DNA of 64,000 nucleotides from Ottelia alismoides (lineage: Eukaryota; Streptophyta; Magnoliopsida; Alismatales; Hydrocharitaceae), in assembly GCA_037367405.1 (NCBI GenBank), contig JAZKJV010006050.1, positions 62,001 to 126,000 on the forward strand. The letters run 5' to 3'. Position 1 is the first letter of the stretch; each line of letters starts with the position of its first letter. The translations under genes were made by a program, and so were the position numbers. Positions 1-11,748 of this stretch are shown here, one piece after another. A model generated the notes under the pieces. It searched no databases. It was given only the letters and a program-made list of their open reading frames with translations, and had not been told where the DNA came from.

Positions 1-786
1 GCTTGGGCCCAATATTTAGGCCCAAATTTTTTTTGGGTCGGGTTTGGGATTGGCTTGGCCCAGCCCGACCTGGCCCAAGGGCCCGTCCCGAAGAGGGCCT
101 GAACCCTTCCCATATCCTATATGCCTAGAAACTCTCTCTTATTGCATGCACACTCTGTTCATGTATCATGTCTTCATACAATGTTTATAAATCAAGAAAG
201 TCATGTGTGGGACATATGAGTTGATGGTATTTCAATTCGGAATTAATTTTCCTTAATTAGTCTATGGTTTAGATTCTGCTGGTTATTCTTGAATTTGTTA
301 GTGTTTATTTTTTTCCATCGGAATATTTTCTATTATTGAACCTTTACCCAATATGGGCATTATACACATTTTTTACATGCAATGCCTGGTGCACCTGTTG
401 TTAAATGTGTAAGTTTGGTTCACTCTTTCAAAATCTATAGTGAGAGACGTTTATGGTATCTAAAATTGAGTGCACTTGTATACAATAAGAAATCATCTCC
501 GATAGAATTGAGTTTTAGTTGTTTCACAATTATTATGGCATATGTTTTAAACAATTTTGCTCGTCTAACTTGAATTGAATTGACTTTAAAGAAAAACTCA
601 AAGTAAATAATCTATAATAGGTGGAGATGGGATGACCCGGCCCATATAAATTGGGCCGGGCCTGGGCTTGGGCCGAACCAAAGAAATATTTGCGGGCCTA
701 GGCCCTGCCCAAGGCCCGAAGTTTTTAAATGGGCTTGGGCCTGGGCCCTTCAGGGCCCGGCCCAGCCTGACCCATGCTCATCCCTA
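1..786. mobile_element. Right part of a hAT-like non-autonomous element, cut by the window edge
   Basis: Both ends of this stretch are dense in GGGCC/GGCCC words (1-110 and 630-775) around an AT-rich core. The right end reads CATGCTCATCCCTA. Its reverse complement TAGGGATGAGCATG matches the terminal inverted repeat of the complete element at 9721-10411. The left terminus lies outside the window, so the target duplication cannot be tested; the adjacent right flank is CCTAGGGA. A short 63-codon ORF in the core has no recognisable feature. Assignment to the hAT group is inferred from its sister elements with 8-bp duplications. Confidence 0.5.
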
Positions 787-2153
787 CCTAGGGAGCAAGC
801 AGAGCTATCAACACGAACAAGTCATGCTCTCGAGACTCTTTCCCTCCCCGCTTCTCCACATCGCCGCTCCCCCGAACAACAACTCGACAGGAACCTTAAC
901 TCCCATAAGGAAAGGTGTCTGCTCCAAACATCTTCGAGAAAAATTCATCGCTAGTTTACAAGTAAGTTCCAGATTAGGGCCTCTTTTGAAAGTTGGATTT
1001 TCAAACTCTGAATTTTCGCACCCGACGAAGGCATGATCACTTTAGGCTTTGTGTTTGCCGTCGTCGGAGAGTTCTGTCTAACATCGACTCCGGTGTTAGA
1101 GGTTTGCCTTCCTTCAACCAAGAAGGCTGCTCCGAGTCACTCCATGGCTGGGACACATTGGAGGCGGTGGGGGAGGGGAGACTTCTTTTACCATAAGACG
1201 AAAGCTCGCTCGATCCACCACCAACGAGCAAGTACTCTCAGCAGGAACCACCTTTGTGCAAACCAAACTCTTTAGTGATTAATGATCAGAGGATCCGATC
1301 TTGGTAGCCTTCTATCCGCAAGGATCTTCGTCAACACCCCAAACTCCCTTAGAGCTAGCTTCAATGCCTCCACAGAGCGTGAGAGGAACAAAACTCCATA
1401 GATTCGAACCATCCTATAGGTCAGTGTCGCATGTTCACCATATGTGAACCTTGGTGAATGCCAAACAACACCATATAGCGACTCAGAGCTTAACATATGG
1501 TCCACCTTCATAGGAGAGAGACTTCTCACAGCACAATCCCTCACCCAAATCTGCAACATTTCCGTCGAAAGAATTTTCCAAATGTTTTCGAATTTATGCA
1601 AGCGCCAAGCTGACATCCTTCCGAGCTTCACTGTGGCATCCGATTACCAAGCCGTTCTTTAGACTCGAGGGATGGGATCTCCTAACTGCCGACCATAGGA
1701 GACAAAAGAACGAAACACCTTAACTTTCCCTGCAAGAGATGATGGCTCTTCGATGGCTAACAACTAACCCTGCTGCGGCCTCATCGAACTTGGACAGGAG
1801 GATCTTCTGTGGCCCACCGCGTCAAAGAGAAAGCACCAAGGTGGGACGGACAAAAGCTCGCCCTATGGCCAAAACTTCCATGCCTAAAACTTGTGATGCG
1901 AGACAAATGTCCAACCCCCTTCAACCCTTTCTGCTTCTTGTTTGTTAGCACTTCTTGCCTTCATCTCACCAGTGATGGTAGCCCTCCTCCAAGCATCCTC
2001 CCCTCCTCTAATCCTTAGGTGTAGACTCTCTCGCTTCCTTTTCTCCACCCTCCTCTCGCTCAAGAGCCCTAGTTGCACAAGATGGGTTTCACATTTTATG
2101 GTTAGCTTGGATGAAAAGACGTGTCATGGCAGCATCGTTCTCTATTTTGACTA
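787..2153. other. Intergenic stretch without recognisable gene
   Basis: There are only short overlapping ORFs on both strands; the longest is 119 codons on the minus strand at 1631-1272. None shows a domain, signal peptide or motif that I recognise, and no splice-linked coding pattern is evident. It is probably decayed repeat sequence. Confidence 0.5.
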
Positions 2154-2398
2154 AGGGATTTTTACCCAACAGACCCTATAAACTTTGCCAATCACCTCCA
2201 CGACCTTTTGCATAATGTAACTAACCCTATCGACCCTATAAATTACCCCAAGAACCCTCGCGAGCTTCAAACAGAATAACCACAAGGTTCATAGGGTAAG
2301 AGTTGGCAAGTTTACGGGGTCGAGGGGAGAATTATGTTGTTTCAAAGGTCTTGGAGGCAATTGGTAAAGTTTATAGGGCATGCCGGATAAAAATCGCT
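2154..2398. mobile_element. Foldback MITE with 7-8 bp target duplication
   Basis: The two ends form a long imperfect inverted repeat of roughly 90 bp. The left end starts AGGGATTTTTACCC and the reverse complement of the right end starts AGCGATTTTTATCC; further in, both arms carry CCCTATAAACTTT-type sequence. TTGACTA stands directly outside both ends (2147-2153 and 2399-2405), the expected footprint of insertion. There is no coding capacity. The superfamily is uncertain: if the first base is counted as flank the duplication becomes 8 bp (TTGACTAA). Confidence 0.8.
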
Positions 2399-2610
2399 TT
2401 GACTAATGTTTAGCTTGAAGGTGGTTTCTTTCAACTGCAAAGAGATATATTAGACATGTTTGTTAGTGTCACTCCTGTTTGTGGTGATTACACATGTTTT
2501 GACTGTAATGATACTTAAAGTTATATCTATGGGATATTCCAAAAGCTAATCATCTCAAGATATCTTTATTGTTTTATTCATATGCCCGATATTTAGTGGT
2601 TTGAATAAAC

Positions 2611-2746
2611 TTATCATCTCTGAATATGCAAATTTACAAATCGAGCTCTTCAGGGGGCATACATGTAAGATCGAAAGGAAAATGTAAAGTCAAAACATAT
2701 TTCTTTATTCATATCTTGCAGTATACGGTTGATTCCTTGTTGTTAG
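2611..2746. repeat. Left copy of an old ~150-bp tandem duplication, now split by a LINE
   Basis: This block shares extended similarity with 5772-5890, for example ATACATGTAAGATCGAAAG followed by AACGTCAAAACA-type and CTTTATTC-type words. The copies differ by many substitutions and one roughly 11-bp gap. Removing the LINE and its target duplication puts the copies about 152 bp apart, so they look like a pre-existing tandem duplication with the LINE landing near the junction. Confidence 0.7.
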
Positions 2747-2767
2747 GGATTTAGATAGCCCTTTTAT

Positions 2768-5599
2768 GAAGGGCGTCTTTAGATACGAACGTTGCTAGCT
2801 GCTTGAGCCTTCTTTCAGGGGTGTTGTGGCCGACCAGTGGGTTTCTTCTTCAGTGGAGGGGTCTGCGGCCGTGAGACTGAGCCACAAGCTTCAATCTTTG
2901 CGGAGGAGATTGGCGCGCTTTAAGCGGGAGACGCGGGTGGCACGGGTGGCTCTAAGAACGGAGGCGGAGGAGATGATTAGGAGGCTTGATTCTGTGGAAA
3001 GTGAGAGAGATCTCAATGTGGACGAGCTCGAGGAGCGGCCCTCTGCGCAAAAAAAGGTGGCGGAGGAGGACAATAAGAGAGCTATTGAGTGGCGACATCG
3101 CTCCAGGCTAAAATGGCTCAAAGATGGTGATGCAAACACGACATACTTTCACAGGGTTGCTAGTGGGAGGAAGCGGAACAATTCATTACGCGCTATCTCT
3201 GTTGCCGGGGAGCGCTTCGTTGGGGATAATGCGATGGGATCTGCCATTGTGGAGCACTTCAGGGGTGTCATGTCGACTCGCTCCACGCGCTCTTGGAAGT
3301 GGTTGGGGCTGGGGGTACCCAAGGTTTCCGAGGAGGACTGTGCCATGCTTATTAGGCCGATTTCGATGGTGGAGACTAAAGAGGCTGTGTGAGATCTTAA
3401 TCTTGATGGGTCCCCGGGGCCTGATGGTTTCTCTGTGGCTTTCTTTCGGGACTTCTGGGACTTGGTGGGAGTCGAAGTTTTTGATGTGGTAGTGGAGTTC
3501 TGTGGAGGAAATGCGGGTTTTGATAGGCTGAACAGAGCCTTATTGCTTTTGATTCCAAAGAGGGATGCGGCGGAGGAGATTGGCGACTTTCGCCCCATTT
3601 CGATTTCAAACGCCATCTACTTAATTGTGGCTAAAGTGCTGGCTAGGAGACTTTCTAGAGTGCTGGACTCGCTGGTTTCCCCCGTTCAGGCGGCCAGGGG
3701 AAGATAAATATCTGATTGTATTGCGGTTGCGTCGGAATTGGTGGCTGATTGGAAAGCGTCGGGGAGACAGGGGGTGCTATGGAAAATTGATTTTGCTAAA
3801 GCTTATGATAGCATTGATTGGGCCTTCCTTTGGTCGGTCCTCAGGAGGCGTGGATTCCCAGAGCTGTGGATTTCATGGATGCGCCGATGCGTAACTACTG
3901 TTTCCTTCTCGCTCTTGCTCAATGGCGGTTTGGAAGGGGGGCTATTTCAGCCGAGACGGGGCCTTCGCCAGGGATGCCCGCTGGCCCCCTACTCTTTGTT
4001 CTTGCTTCGGATGTCTTGGCTCGTATGGTGGACCGGGTTGTTGCTGCGTGCCTGTCCAAGGGTTTCTCCAAGGGGGCCGCTTCCGTGCCATTATTACAGT
4101 TTGCGGACGACACCTTGTGCTTCATTGAAGGGGGTGCTAGTGAGGTCGCTGCCATGTCGGTGACTCTGGACCTCTTTAGCGAATTATCGGGGCTGCTCAT
4201 AAATGGTACCAAGTCTAAGGTTATTCCTTTTGGCTTATCGGAGGTTGTGGCGCTGGATTGTGCGAGCATTCTGGGCTCTGCTTTGGGGAGTCTGCCGATT
4301 GATTACCTGGACCTTCCCTTGGTGGTTGGGAGGCCAAGACTTAGGGATTGGAGTGGGGTGGTGGAGAAGGTTGAGGCGAGATTGGCGGGTTAGCGCGCGA
4401 CACTCCTCTCGAAAGGTGGAAGGCTGGTTCTTCTTCGCTCGGTCCTTGCTGCCATTTCGGTGCACTTTTTGTCGACTCGACGTCTGCCTGCTGGGATTTG
4501 CAGGAGACTAGAGTCTTGCTTCAAGAGATTCTTGTGGGGGAAATCAGGTGTTGAAGGGAGATGGATTCACCTGGTCGCTTGGGAGGAGGTGGCGAGGGAG
4601 AAGCAGGAAGGGGGGTTGGGGGTTAGGCGCCTCAAGTTGGTCAATGATGCGTTCTTTCTTAAGTGGGCGAGCAGGGTGTGGGGAAGAGGTGGAAACTTCT
4701 TTATTGATATCTTGAGGGAGCTTCATGGGAGGGAGTGGGCTGGGGAGGACAGGTTGGGGGTGGTGCGTGCGCGGTGTCCGTTCTGGCGTGGTGTTCAGGA
4801 GGTCTTCTTGAAGATCAGAGCGAGATTTAAGCCTGTCCTGGGGGACGGCCGTGCCTTCTTCTTTTGGAAGGACAACTGGTTGGGGGGGGGTCCATTTTCT
4901 GTCCGCTTCCCGCGGCTCTTTGCGATGGCGGAGAACAAGGATGCCTCCGTGGCTTGCTGCTGGGAGAATGCGTGTTGGTCTCCTCGATTTGGGGGGAATT
5001 TCTCGGATCAGAGGTTCTTGGGCTTTCTTGCTCTGATGGACGTCCTTGCTGTTGCGGATACGCCTTCCGTGGGCTTGGATCATTGTGTTTGGAGGGATGG
5101 TGGCTTCTCGACTCGGAAGGCCTATGCTGGACTGCTTGAGCTTCTGACTGCTCGCTCGGATTCCCTGGTGAGAGACTGTGGTTTATTCTGGAGATTGGGC
5201 CTGCCCTTGCACATTGTTTTCTTCTTATGGCTGGTCCGCAGAAAGAGGTTTATGACGCGTGATCGATGCTCAAGGTTGATGCTCTCGGTTTCCAACCTAT
5301 GCATCCTGTGTGACTTGAATGTGGAATCCCTGGATCATATCCTCTTTGCCTGCCCTATGGTCCGGGGGCTTTGGGAAGACCCGCTTGTGGCTTGGGTGCG
5401 TGCTTGTGATGTAGAGACCTTCTGTGACTCTCTCTTCGTGAATAGGCATATGGATAGAAGGCGGCTCTTGGCACCGGTGGCAAGATTATGGTCGATTTGG
5501 CTTAGTCGTAACGAGGCCATTTTCTCTGCGCAACGCTTCTACTTGGAGAATGTGCTCTGTCGCGCAAGTGGTTTGGTGGATGACTGGAGTTGTACTTAA
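2768..5599 (+). pseudogene. LINE ORF2 remnant: reverse transcriptase plus zf-RVT domain
   Basis: The reading frame runs in order through four parts. First is the linker with the WLKDGDANTTYFH motif typical of plant LINEs (about 3108-3155). Next is the fingers/palm region with GSPGPDGF, PIS and FAKAYDSIDW. The palm active site follows, with FADD at 4100-4111 replacing the usual YADD. Last are the thumb region and a C-terminal zf-RVT finger with a C..C...H....C pattern around 5300-5375. Lesions are TGA at about 3390, TAA at about 3706, a frameshift near 3990 and TAG at about 4391; the last 379 codons to the stop at 5599 are open. It would have encoded an enzyme for target-primed reverse transcription. 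No intact product is expected. Confidence 0.92.
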
Positions 5600-5762
5600 T
5601 TTTTGATATCTTGTTTTTTTGTGTTTTTGCCCAGAACTGAAGGTTTCTCGCCTCCTTTACTGGGTCGCTCTTTTTTGTTTGTACCTCTGACTCTCCTTCC
5701 TTTTAATATATTGGGGTGAACACCAATGAGTGTATCCCCCTTTTCTTGGCTTCAAAAAAAAA
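2768..5762 (+). mobile_element. 5'-truncated LINE (non-LTR retrotransposon)
   Basis: The insertion carries the C-terminal two thirds of a plant LINE ORF2 (linker, reverse transcriptase, zf-RVT-type zinc finger), a short 3' UTR and a tail of nine A at 5754-5762. It is flanked by GATAGCCCTTTTAT (2754-2767) and GATGGCCCTTTTAT (5763-5776), a 14-bp target-site duplication with one mismatch. ORF1 and the endonuclease are missing, as expected from incomplete target-primed reverse transcription. The few coding lesions suggest a fairly recent insertion compared with the other LINE fragments here. Confidence 0.93.
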
Positions 5763-5771
5763 GATGGCCCT

Positions 5772-5890
5772 TTTATCTCTTAATGTGAGAATTTACAAAC
5801 TGGATACATGTAAGATCGAAAGAAAAACTATAACGTCAAAACACATTCTTTATTCGTATTTTGCAATATGCAGTTGATGCCTTGTTCTTT
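5772..5890. repeat. Right copy of the ~150-bp duplication flanking the LINE
   Basis: This is the counterpart of 2611-2746, in the same orientation, starting directly at the right LINE target duplication. Shared words include ATTTACAAA, ACATGTAAGATCGAAAG and TTGATGCCTTGTT-like sequence. It is too long and too diverged to be the LINE's own target duplication, which is the separate 14-bp sequence. Confidence 0.7.
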
Positions 5891-6139
5891 GTGGAGGGGG
5901 CATTCGGGGGACAGGGTATTGTCTACCTTGGTGGACATATTGTGTAGTCTGCGTACATTGAGTTATTAAGCAAAGCATTTGGCGATTTAACAGTAAATAT
6001 ATGGACTTGTTCCTTTTGGCATGTTTATCGAGGCTGCGATGCGGCTTATGGGAGAGCCTCGGGTATGACCAGATGCAGTTCACCTTCGGCATACCTTTGC
6101 CTACCTTTGGTTGGTGGAAATCTTAGACATATGGAACAG

Positions 6140-7661
6140 GGATCATTGCTTAAAAAGATGGAGTGGAAGCTCCTGATTGGAAGGCCAGATGCTTGTCGAA
6201 AGAGGGTGACCCTGTGCGGCTGAAGTCGGAACTAGTTTTGATATTGCTTTTTAAATTTTGCTGGACAAGGTGCCATTTGGTGTACATAAGAAATTAGAGT
6301 GTTATATGTGGAGATTTTTCATGGTCACCTTTGGTCCGAAAAGTAGGGGGGTGCTCAAGTTGCTTGGAATGTTGTCTCTAGACCATTGGGAGAGGGCAAT
6401 TTGGGGGTCATATGCCTCGAGAAGATGAACAAGACTCTCGTTATGATGGACAAGATGCCGGTCAACTGTGTTAGTTGTTTAGAGGCGTTTATAAGACCTC
6501 AACCAGTTTGGATGTGCCACTGCTTGATGCCAGAATAACATGAATCAGTTTTTGAAGGAACTCATAGAGCATCAGATTTAGTTAAGACACACATGATTGG
6601 TAACAAGGATATACTTTTAAGCAAGGTATATACGATGTATCGTCAAATATTCATGATTCCACATGATTCATTTTCTTCGGGTAATGAATTATATGCCATC
6701 GAAATGATCTTCCAATCATAAAATCCAAATTTAAAAATATCAAAAATTGATTGTTCGAATAAAGATTAAAAACAAAAAGAAGGATTTATTTTTTCGAAAC
6801 CGTCCCGTCATCAAACAGAGAAAATATAATTAAAATCAGACCGATTCTTGAATTTTGTCTTTTAGTTCTTTCTCAATCTCTCGGTTATTTATGGATGGTA
6901 AGAAACCAATGAATAGATTGTCATCCAATTTTTGGAGGGATCTTTGTTCGGTTGCTCCTAATATAACTCCCTCTTTATGCCGATTTTGGGGAACATAATA
7001 TCTTTCCTGGAGTTGAAAGACAATTGAATGGAGATGGTGCCTTATGTTATAGAGTCCATAGCTCTTCGCGATGTCCGTTGATAAAGAAGTGTTGATGGCT
7101 GTTTACTGGTGTAGCCCATGCGAAAATGGAGATGGTGCCCTATGTTATAGAGTCCATAGTTCTTTGTGATGTCCGTTGATAAAGAAGTGTTGATGGCCGT
7201 TTACTGGTGTAGGCTGTAGCCCATGCGAAGTAAAATGGGGGTGGACGTTAGTATTGTCATTTGCTTTTTCTGAGCAACGTTTGCATCATCTGTTTGTTGG
7301 AAGAGCTGGAGCTGTTAGATGGACCTTGGACGCAACATGATAGTTATGCATATAGTGAGGGGAATTTCATGATTCGGAAGGCCTATAAGGACTTGGATTC
7401 CATGATTCCTTTGAGGAATGCTGAGATGGCTAGAAATTGAAGGCTATTCTGGAGAACTATTGCACCTTCCAGGATGAAGATATTTGCATGGGTGCTGTAG
7501 ATGGGGATGATTATAACTTGGGCATTGAGAGTGCATTCTCCCATGTACCGATGTTACCGGTGCAATCTACTTGGATTTTGAAGATATTGAACATCTTGTT
7601 TGACTTGATTATAAAGGCCTGGATGAGTATTGGCTTGGGATGGGTTTGGCACCCCCTGGAC
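6140..7661 (+). mobile_element. Decayed LINE fragment (RT thumb to zf-RVT)
   Basis: Conceptual translation in shifting frames gives plant LINE pieces in the right order. One is a WKARCLSKEGDPVRLKSEL-like thumb segment near 6170-6240. Another is an RPLGEGNLGV..LEKMNKTLVM-like segment near 6380-6460. Then come GNFMIRKAYKDL (about 7360-7400), LFWRTIAPSRMKIFAWVL (about 7443-7500), and a C..C...EDIEHL zinc-finger-like end (about 7545-7605). It has many stops and frameshifts and includes a tandem duplication at 7028-7223. It is cut at 7662 by the poly-T end of a minus-strand LINE. Confidence 0.75.
7028..7223. repeat. Tandem duplication, two units of about 98 bp
   Basis: The unit beginning ATGGAGATGGTGCC at 7028 recurs at 7126 with a few substitutions, followed in both by TTATAGAGTCCATAG and GTGTTGATGGC. 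It lies inside a decayed LINE and disrupts its reading frame, so it probably arose after the LINE became inactive. Confidence 0.85.
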
Positions 7662-9500
7662 TTTTTTTTGAAAGGAAAAAGGGACAGTTCGTCAATAAGA
7701 TGCTCACACAAGAACTTCTTCATTAATTCACAAGATTACATGTATAAGGATAGCGACCAAATAAATTACAATGAATAGGAGGTGACATGTATGGTGTATT
7801 CCATTCTCAATATAAAATCTCTGTCGGAACACCATCACATTTTTGGCCAACCAAAGAGCCCACACTATGTCCACAACTCTGGTCTTATGACTCTTATCCT
7901 CCTCAGAGGCACAACAACTCAGCCTAGGAGAGCCCTAAAAATTAACGGAGCACTAAAAGTAGAAATTAGCGGAGCAAATTGCCACCTCAGAGATAGCCAC
8001 CTTCTCCCAAACACCCTTCAAACTCTCACATCCAAAGAAGTCTTAATAGCCATAAGAAGAGGATCACATCATCTGGAGGACCGGAAATTATAAAGTGCCT
8101 TACAGTTAGACACAACATTATCAAAATAAAACCATTGATTCCTAAAAATGAGATCATTTCGCCTGCTCCTAATCGCCCATAGAGTTGCAAATGGCAAAGA
8201 GACGTCACCGGAGGAGTTGCCCCTAACTGCCCTCACAGAGTCCCAGATCTCGGCTGTCTCGCCTGCACGAAGCCAAGATGCACCCACATTTCTCCATACC
8301 TGAGCTGATGAAGGGCAAGAGAAGAAGAGGTGCTCCGAGTCCTCGGCCACCTCACCACATCTATCGCAAAGAATGTTCGATATCCCCAGGATCCTTTCCC
8401 TTCTGGCCTTGTCACACACCCACCCTCTTTTGAGACTCCATAAGAACACTTTTACCCTATTCAAGACATTGCTGCTCCATATGATCTTCATATCTCAACG
8501 GAAATCGTCGTCGAGGTCCTATCCGAGTCCCCGCATCTCATAATAGGCCTTTTTGACTGAGAATCTACCCATATTCCAGACGAAATGGTCCCTGCCCTGC
8601 GAGAAACCCACAGGGGTCGACAACTCATCCTGCAGTCTTAACAGCTCCTCGACACGTTGTTCCGAAAGGTTCGTGACACACTCTGGCTTCCCACAAACAA
8701 CTTGTGTGGTTTTCGAATCTAGAACCTACCGTCAACCTGATACAAGTGATCACCTCCCCCGAGGGGCCTTACATTCCATCCAAAACCTTCACCAAACTCA
8801 TAGGATCCACCAGTTGCTACTCCGACAGATCGAACCTGAAAGCCATGTAAAAATATTCCGGTCCCACGTCCCATCCACAATAATACGAGGATTAAGTACG
8901 CGAGCAAAAAGATGAGGAATCTTCTGGAGAAGAATCCCATCCTCCGTCCAATCACCCCACTAAAAATTGAAGCCATCACCATCTCCCAAGGCCAACCACA
9001 TCGTTCGTTGCACCTTTGGCAACGCCGAACAACCCCCTTCCAAAACTTCGATGGTTAGTTGTATTCCCCTTGGATTTAGGGGAGCGAGAAGAGACCCCAT
9101 AAATATTCTAGATCAAGGTGCGAAGCAAGTCATCACCATCGCCCCATATGTGGACGTTCCATTTTGAAAGAAGAGCCTTGTTATCTCCTTTAAGCTGCAA
9201 ACATCTATCCCAGTATCCCACCATCATCCTTAGAAAGTGTCTGCATGACGAATCTTCGGAATTGGACCAAAAAATCGCCTCATGATGAACTCAATTCTTC
9301 CCCTAAAACTAACAGAGAGCAGTCTTGCAGAGAGGAAGAAAATGGGAATAGGCGAAAGGACTAACTTGGGCAACACCAATCTGCCACATCTAGACATGCA
9401 AGAAGCCTTCCACCCAATCAACCTTTTCTCCATTTTCTCAATTATAGGTAGCTATCCCACATGCTTCAGCCTTCCAACTACTAGATCCCCAGAAGAACCT
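7662..9500 (-). mobile_element. 5'-truncated LINE fragment, minus strand
   Basis: Read on the minus strand, the fragment starts near 9500 in the RT palm/thumb (VVGRLKHVG, then MEKRLIGWKASCMSRCGRL at 9433 downward). It ends in a clear zf-RVT domain within a 140-codon open stretch at 8491-8069 (VKVFLWSLKRG; CDRCGEVAEDSEHLFFSCP; VWRNV). The eight T at 7662-7669 are its poly-A tail. Frames are broken between 8500 and 9200. It sits tail-to-tail against the plus-strand LINE fragment at 6140-7661 and probably inserted into it. No target duplication could be identified by eye. Confidence 0.85.
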
Positions 9501-9720
9501 TTTTGGTGTTTTTCGTTACTTCATATGCTATGGGATTTCCTAAGAGATCATCCATCTAAATTTCATTGATATCATTTGCTTCTTCTATGCATGTTACCTT
9601 CTATTCACCATCACTTGTAAGGGGATCAATCACTTTGGCTTTGAGTTCTCCCATAATAAGTTTAATCAATGATTCTATCACTTATAAATATATGTATTTC
9701 ACCGAATCTCTTGCTGTCAC

Positions 9721-10411
9721 TAAGGATGATTATCGGTCCATGCCCCTTCGGGTCTAAGGTAACGTGACCCAAGGTTCGAAAATTTCTCCTGCTTGGTCCA
9801 CAACTTGGCCTGACTCGATTAATATGGGCTCGATTTCGGGTCAGGCCGACCCATAAAAAATTCGGTAGGAGTATGGATGAGGAAAATGCGTGATTGAAGG
9901 TACTTTTGCTATTAATGGAACAATTAGAATAAACACGTATACAAGGATTCTTAGTATGTGAATCATTGATTCAAAACTAATGATTCACAATAAAATAGAG
10001 CATATTATACGAGATACATATACGAGGAACAATGAAAGAAGTGATACTCATCATGTGGTGAGAAAATTGATGTTACACTGAAGATAATGAGAAATGCTTA
10101 ATCACAAGTTTGTTCCAAGAGAATAGAGTGAATACTTATATATATGTAGGTAGTAAAGATTGATGACAATATACAAAACTACACTATAATAATTTGGGAA
10201 TGTGGATTATTATATGTGGCATCCTATTGGGCCCTTATAGGTTCGGGTAGTGGCCTAATGGGTTTGGGCTGAAGGGGTCAGCCCAAGCCCGTCCCATTTA
10301 ATTGATGGATCAAATTTTAGGTCCAAAATAAACCGAGTCGGGTTTCGGGTTGGGCTTGTGGGTCAGGTTCGTGGACTGGGTCGAGCCGATCCAACTTGAT
10401 GCTCATCCCTA
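9721..10411. mobile_element. hAT-like non-autonomous element with 8-bp duplication
   Basis: The left end TAAGGATGATTATC pairs with the reverse complement of the right end, TAGGGATGAGCATC. Flanks are GCTGTCAC (9713-9720) and GCTATCAC (10412-10419), an 8-bp duplication with one mismatch as hAT transposases make. Subterminal regions hold many GGGTC/GACCC and GGGCT words in both orientations around an AT-rich core with no ORF. It resembles the truncated element at 1-786. Confidence 0.75.
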
Positions 10412-10419
10412 GCTATCAC

Positions 10420-11523
10420 TATTGATGACCACCTCTGTTGAAGGTGCATTGTCGATTATCACTCTCCCTTGTTGATGTTGCTTCCCTAGAGGCTGGGAGA
10501 TCTCGCTTGCTCTTACTCTTACCCAATCACCTTGCTTGCCCCAACGGAAGCGCATTTATGTTGATAAAAATGTGTGTATAGTTTATACATTTAGTAGCAT
10601 AAATGACGACATAAGTAGAATTTTATGTTTTTTTGAATTCCCCATTTTATTAGGATTATATATTATATCTGCATTCACTTGCGTCTTTTTGTGCTTGAAA
10701 TCTCAGAAATACTAAAGGCAAACAAAGGCACATAAGATTGCGAAGGAGGTCATCATTATCTTGAATTTAGTGAGAGAAAGGGAGGAAGTTGAAAAAACCC
10801 AGGCAACCTCAAAGACAAGGTCTTCAGACTCTTCACGATGATCCAATAGATGGCAATGGACAACATTATCAGTTGAAAATCATCAGGTGAATCCCTTTTG
10901 GAAATAAGAAGAGGAAAAACATATTGAACCTCTTGAACCCACCGTTAGAAACTCCACAATTACCCACACCACATCAAAAACATCGTAGATTTTCATGTAG
11001 AAAATGACCAAGAAGCTATAAGCACCTGGTGAATCCTCACCACATGAACTACCATACATGTCGAGCAAGAAATACCCCATCCTCCTGCTGTCCCACCACC
11101 ACTTCCTCCACTCTTAGTTACTCGTTACTCAATGCCATTCTGCCTCGACCTCTCAGATGTTGTCGAGTGAAATAATCTTATGTTTGCATTCCCCTCGGGC
11201 CTCTGCTAGCCACAACTATTTAGATTTTTACATCCATGGAATCTCCTTTTTGGTATCCCCTCCTTGACCATGTCTATATGACCCCTCCTTACCTCTACCT
11301 TTTAAGTTGACAATGCCCTCTCATCCTCCATCTTGTCAAGCTGATCCACAGGCTATATTGCCATATATCTCCTCTCTCTGAACTCCTATAGTGATTTCTT
11401 GTACTCTATCAGGAAAATCGAAGCAACCTAAGCCTAGATTTCAACATCCTCATCATCATGGCCTCATCCATCACCCCATGCCAATTACCCTCCATCAACT
11501 ACTTAAAAATTGGCTCCCGCATC
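10420..11523. other. Intergenic stretch without recognisable gene
   Basis: I see no ORF longer than 65 codons and no known motif, repeat boundary or RNA gene. The plus strand is C/A-rich with scattered CCACC words, and so is the sequence continuing beyond the small element at 11524-11740. It may be one old unit, but nothing identifies it. Confidence 0.5.
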
Positions 11524-11740
11524 CATGGTTTCAGATTTCTTGAAATTTCGACGAAATTTCGGCGAAATTTCGGTTTCGACAAGGAACCGAAATCTTGATC
11601 GAAATGGCGATACGAGGACAGTTTTCGGTCGTTTCTTAACAAATGGTGGTCGATATGGGCGAAATGTTGTCGAAATTTCGACGAAATATCGTATCAACGG
11701 GGTATCGATATGATATCCGAAATCGATATTTAAACCCTTG
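11524..11740. mobile_element. Small hAT-like element made of CGAAATTTCGG-type words
   Basis: It is bounded by an exact 8-bp direct repeat CCCGCATC (11516-11523 and 11741-11748). Ends are CATGGTTTCAGATTTC and, reverse-complemented, CAAGGGTTTAAATATC, giving short imperfect terminal inverted repeats. The interior consists largely of repeated GAAATTTCG and its variants on both strands. A second member is at 19932-20136. It has no coding capacity. Confidence 0.75.
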
Positions 11741-11748
11741 CCCGCATC

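Noticed and set aside
1272..1631. 119-codon minus-strand ORF as a gene
   Set aside because: No recognisable domain, no supporting splice or promoter context, and repeat-rich surroundings.
2611..5890. Direct repeats around the LINE read as LTRs
   Set aside because: There is no TG/CA end, primer site or PPT, and the element between them ends in poly-A with its own 14-bp duplication.
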